Translations under genes and position numbers: made by a program | Shown here: positions 63,725 to 64,000 of the stretch, in pieces | Layout: each line of letters opens with the position of its first letter | Position numbering within the stretch: position 1 is the first letter of the stretch | The notes under the pieces: generated by a model | What the model was told of the DNA's origin: nothing | The model's input: only the letters and a program-made list of their open reading frames with translations | The model's database searches: none | Assembly: GCF_014645695.1 (NCBI RefSeq) | Contig: NZ_BMMF01000008.1 | Location: forward strand, 1-64,000 | Length of the DNA: 64,000 nucleotides | Direction: 5' to 3' | Origin: Salinarimonas ramus | GTDB lineage: Bacteria; Pseudomonadota; Alphaproteobacteria; Rhizobiales; Beijerinckiaceae

Positions 63725-64000
63725 TCAGGCGGCCTCGCCCGGCTCGGGCATGACGTCGACGCTCACGCTCAGGCTCTGCCCGCCCGAGGAGACGACGACG
63801 CCGTCCACGGGCGAGACGTCGGCATAGTCGCGCCCCACCGCCAGCACGATGTGGTCGGGCCCGACGAGCAGCGCGTTCGTGGGGTCGAAGCCGACCCAGC
63901 CGAGACCGGGGCCGCACCAGGCCTCGACCCAGGCGTGGGTCGCGTCCGCGCCGACGAGGCGGGGCCGGCCCTCGGGCGGGATGGTGCGCAGGTAGCCCGA
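63725..64000 (-). CDS. transglutaminase-like cysteine peptidase family protein, 3' part
   Basis: The 91 C-terminal codons of a gene that continues past the right edge. The peptide contains GADATHAWVEAWCG and GWVGFDPTNALLVG, carrying the catalytic His and Asp of the transglutaminase-like fold, then GRDYADVSPVDGVV and SLSVSVDVMPEPGEAA. The catalytic Cys lies upstream, outside the window. These proteins usually act as cytosolic proteases or amidases of unknown target and often neighbour alpha-E/ATP-grasp genes. Confidence 0.88.
   Translation of the reverse strand, partial: SGYLRTIPPEGRPRLVGADATHAWVEAWCGPGLGWVGFDPTNALLVGPDHIVLAVGRDYADVSPVDGVVVSSGGQSLSVSVDVMPEPGEAA

Overview
This is about 64 kb of very GC-rich (roughly 70%+), densely packed DNA. 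The genome is most likely that of an alphaproteobacterium of the order Hyphomicrobiales (Rhizobiales), perhaps near Methylobacteriaceae/Salinarimonadaceae. The order-level call rests on several features: a divided ATP synthase b/b' pair, cycHJKL-type cytochrome c maturation genes, a PepSY-FeuP-FeuQ-like operon, alphaproteobacterial AddAB, a DUF3035/BamF-like protein beside lspA, and the MutY/DciA/DsbA/SMC block. The family-level guess is inference.

Layout. 1-2160: a possible gene 3' end, tRNA-Ser(GCU), a family 2 glycosyltransferase and a small secreted protein. 2166-7636 (minus strand): an SLC13/TrkA-C permease, a lipoprotein with an overlapping small gene, an inverted repeat pair, a histone-deacetylase-like hydrolase and a cytochrome P450. 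7637-15079: a structured non-coding stretch, then a four-gene plus-strand locus. It encodes a Gln/Asn/Gly-rich low-complexity protein, a 663-residue protein with five copies of a bipartite Asn/Gln/Asp motif, a type I secretion ABC transporter with a long Pro/Ala/Gly extension, and its HlyD-like adaptor. 15277-17254: poorly characterised genes (an orphan IS1595-type zinc ribbon, a protein with an HEPN-like R-x4-H motif, two unknowns). 17263-21636: M20 peptidase, nadD, proA and glyQ (glyS is not adjacent). 21688-25990: PepSY protein, FeuPQ-like two-component pair and a PAS/HWE histidine kinase. 26007-32444: cycHJKL (ccmIEFH), a 17-kDa-antigen-like lipoprotein and an HtrA protease. 32454-39719: UbiH-type hydroxylase, TesB, Kup, LrgA/LrgB, an SH3 protein and a glyoxylate reductase. 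39734-42446: zinc/cadmium P-type ATPase and divergent MerR regulator sharing a textbook 19-bp-spacer operator-promoter. 42474-51393: Fo ATP synthase operon, smc, dsbA-like, dciA-like and mutY. 51413-58792: a PRC-barrel gene with an EcfG-type promoter, and addB-addA with a promoter overlapped by a LexA-type box. 58835-64000: BamF-like protein, lspA, a Pro/Glu/Ala-rich OmpA protein, a small repeat lipoprotein, an isocitrate-lyase/PEP-mutase-family enzyme and the 3' part of a transglutaminase-like gene.

The best candidate for an undescribed system is the type I secretion locus at 8309-15036. Neither putative cargo shows RTX nonapeptides. Both carry the same N-x3-N-x-A-x-[I/F] motif, and the large one repeats it five times, each time followed by a strictly spaced G-x9-Q-x5-D-x-D element whose alternating hydrophobic/polar pattern suggests beta-strands or a beta-solenoid. 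This reads as a dedicated exporter for surface or matrix proteins, possibly fibre-forming. Secretion and fibre formation are inferred; the motif, its spacing and the gene order are seen directly. Two regulatory sites also deserve attention: the LexA-type box on addAB and the EcfG-type promoter of the PRC-barrel gene.
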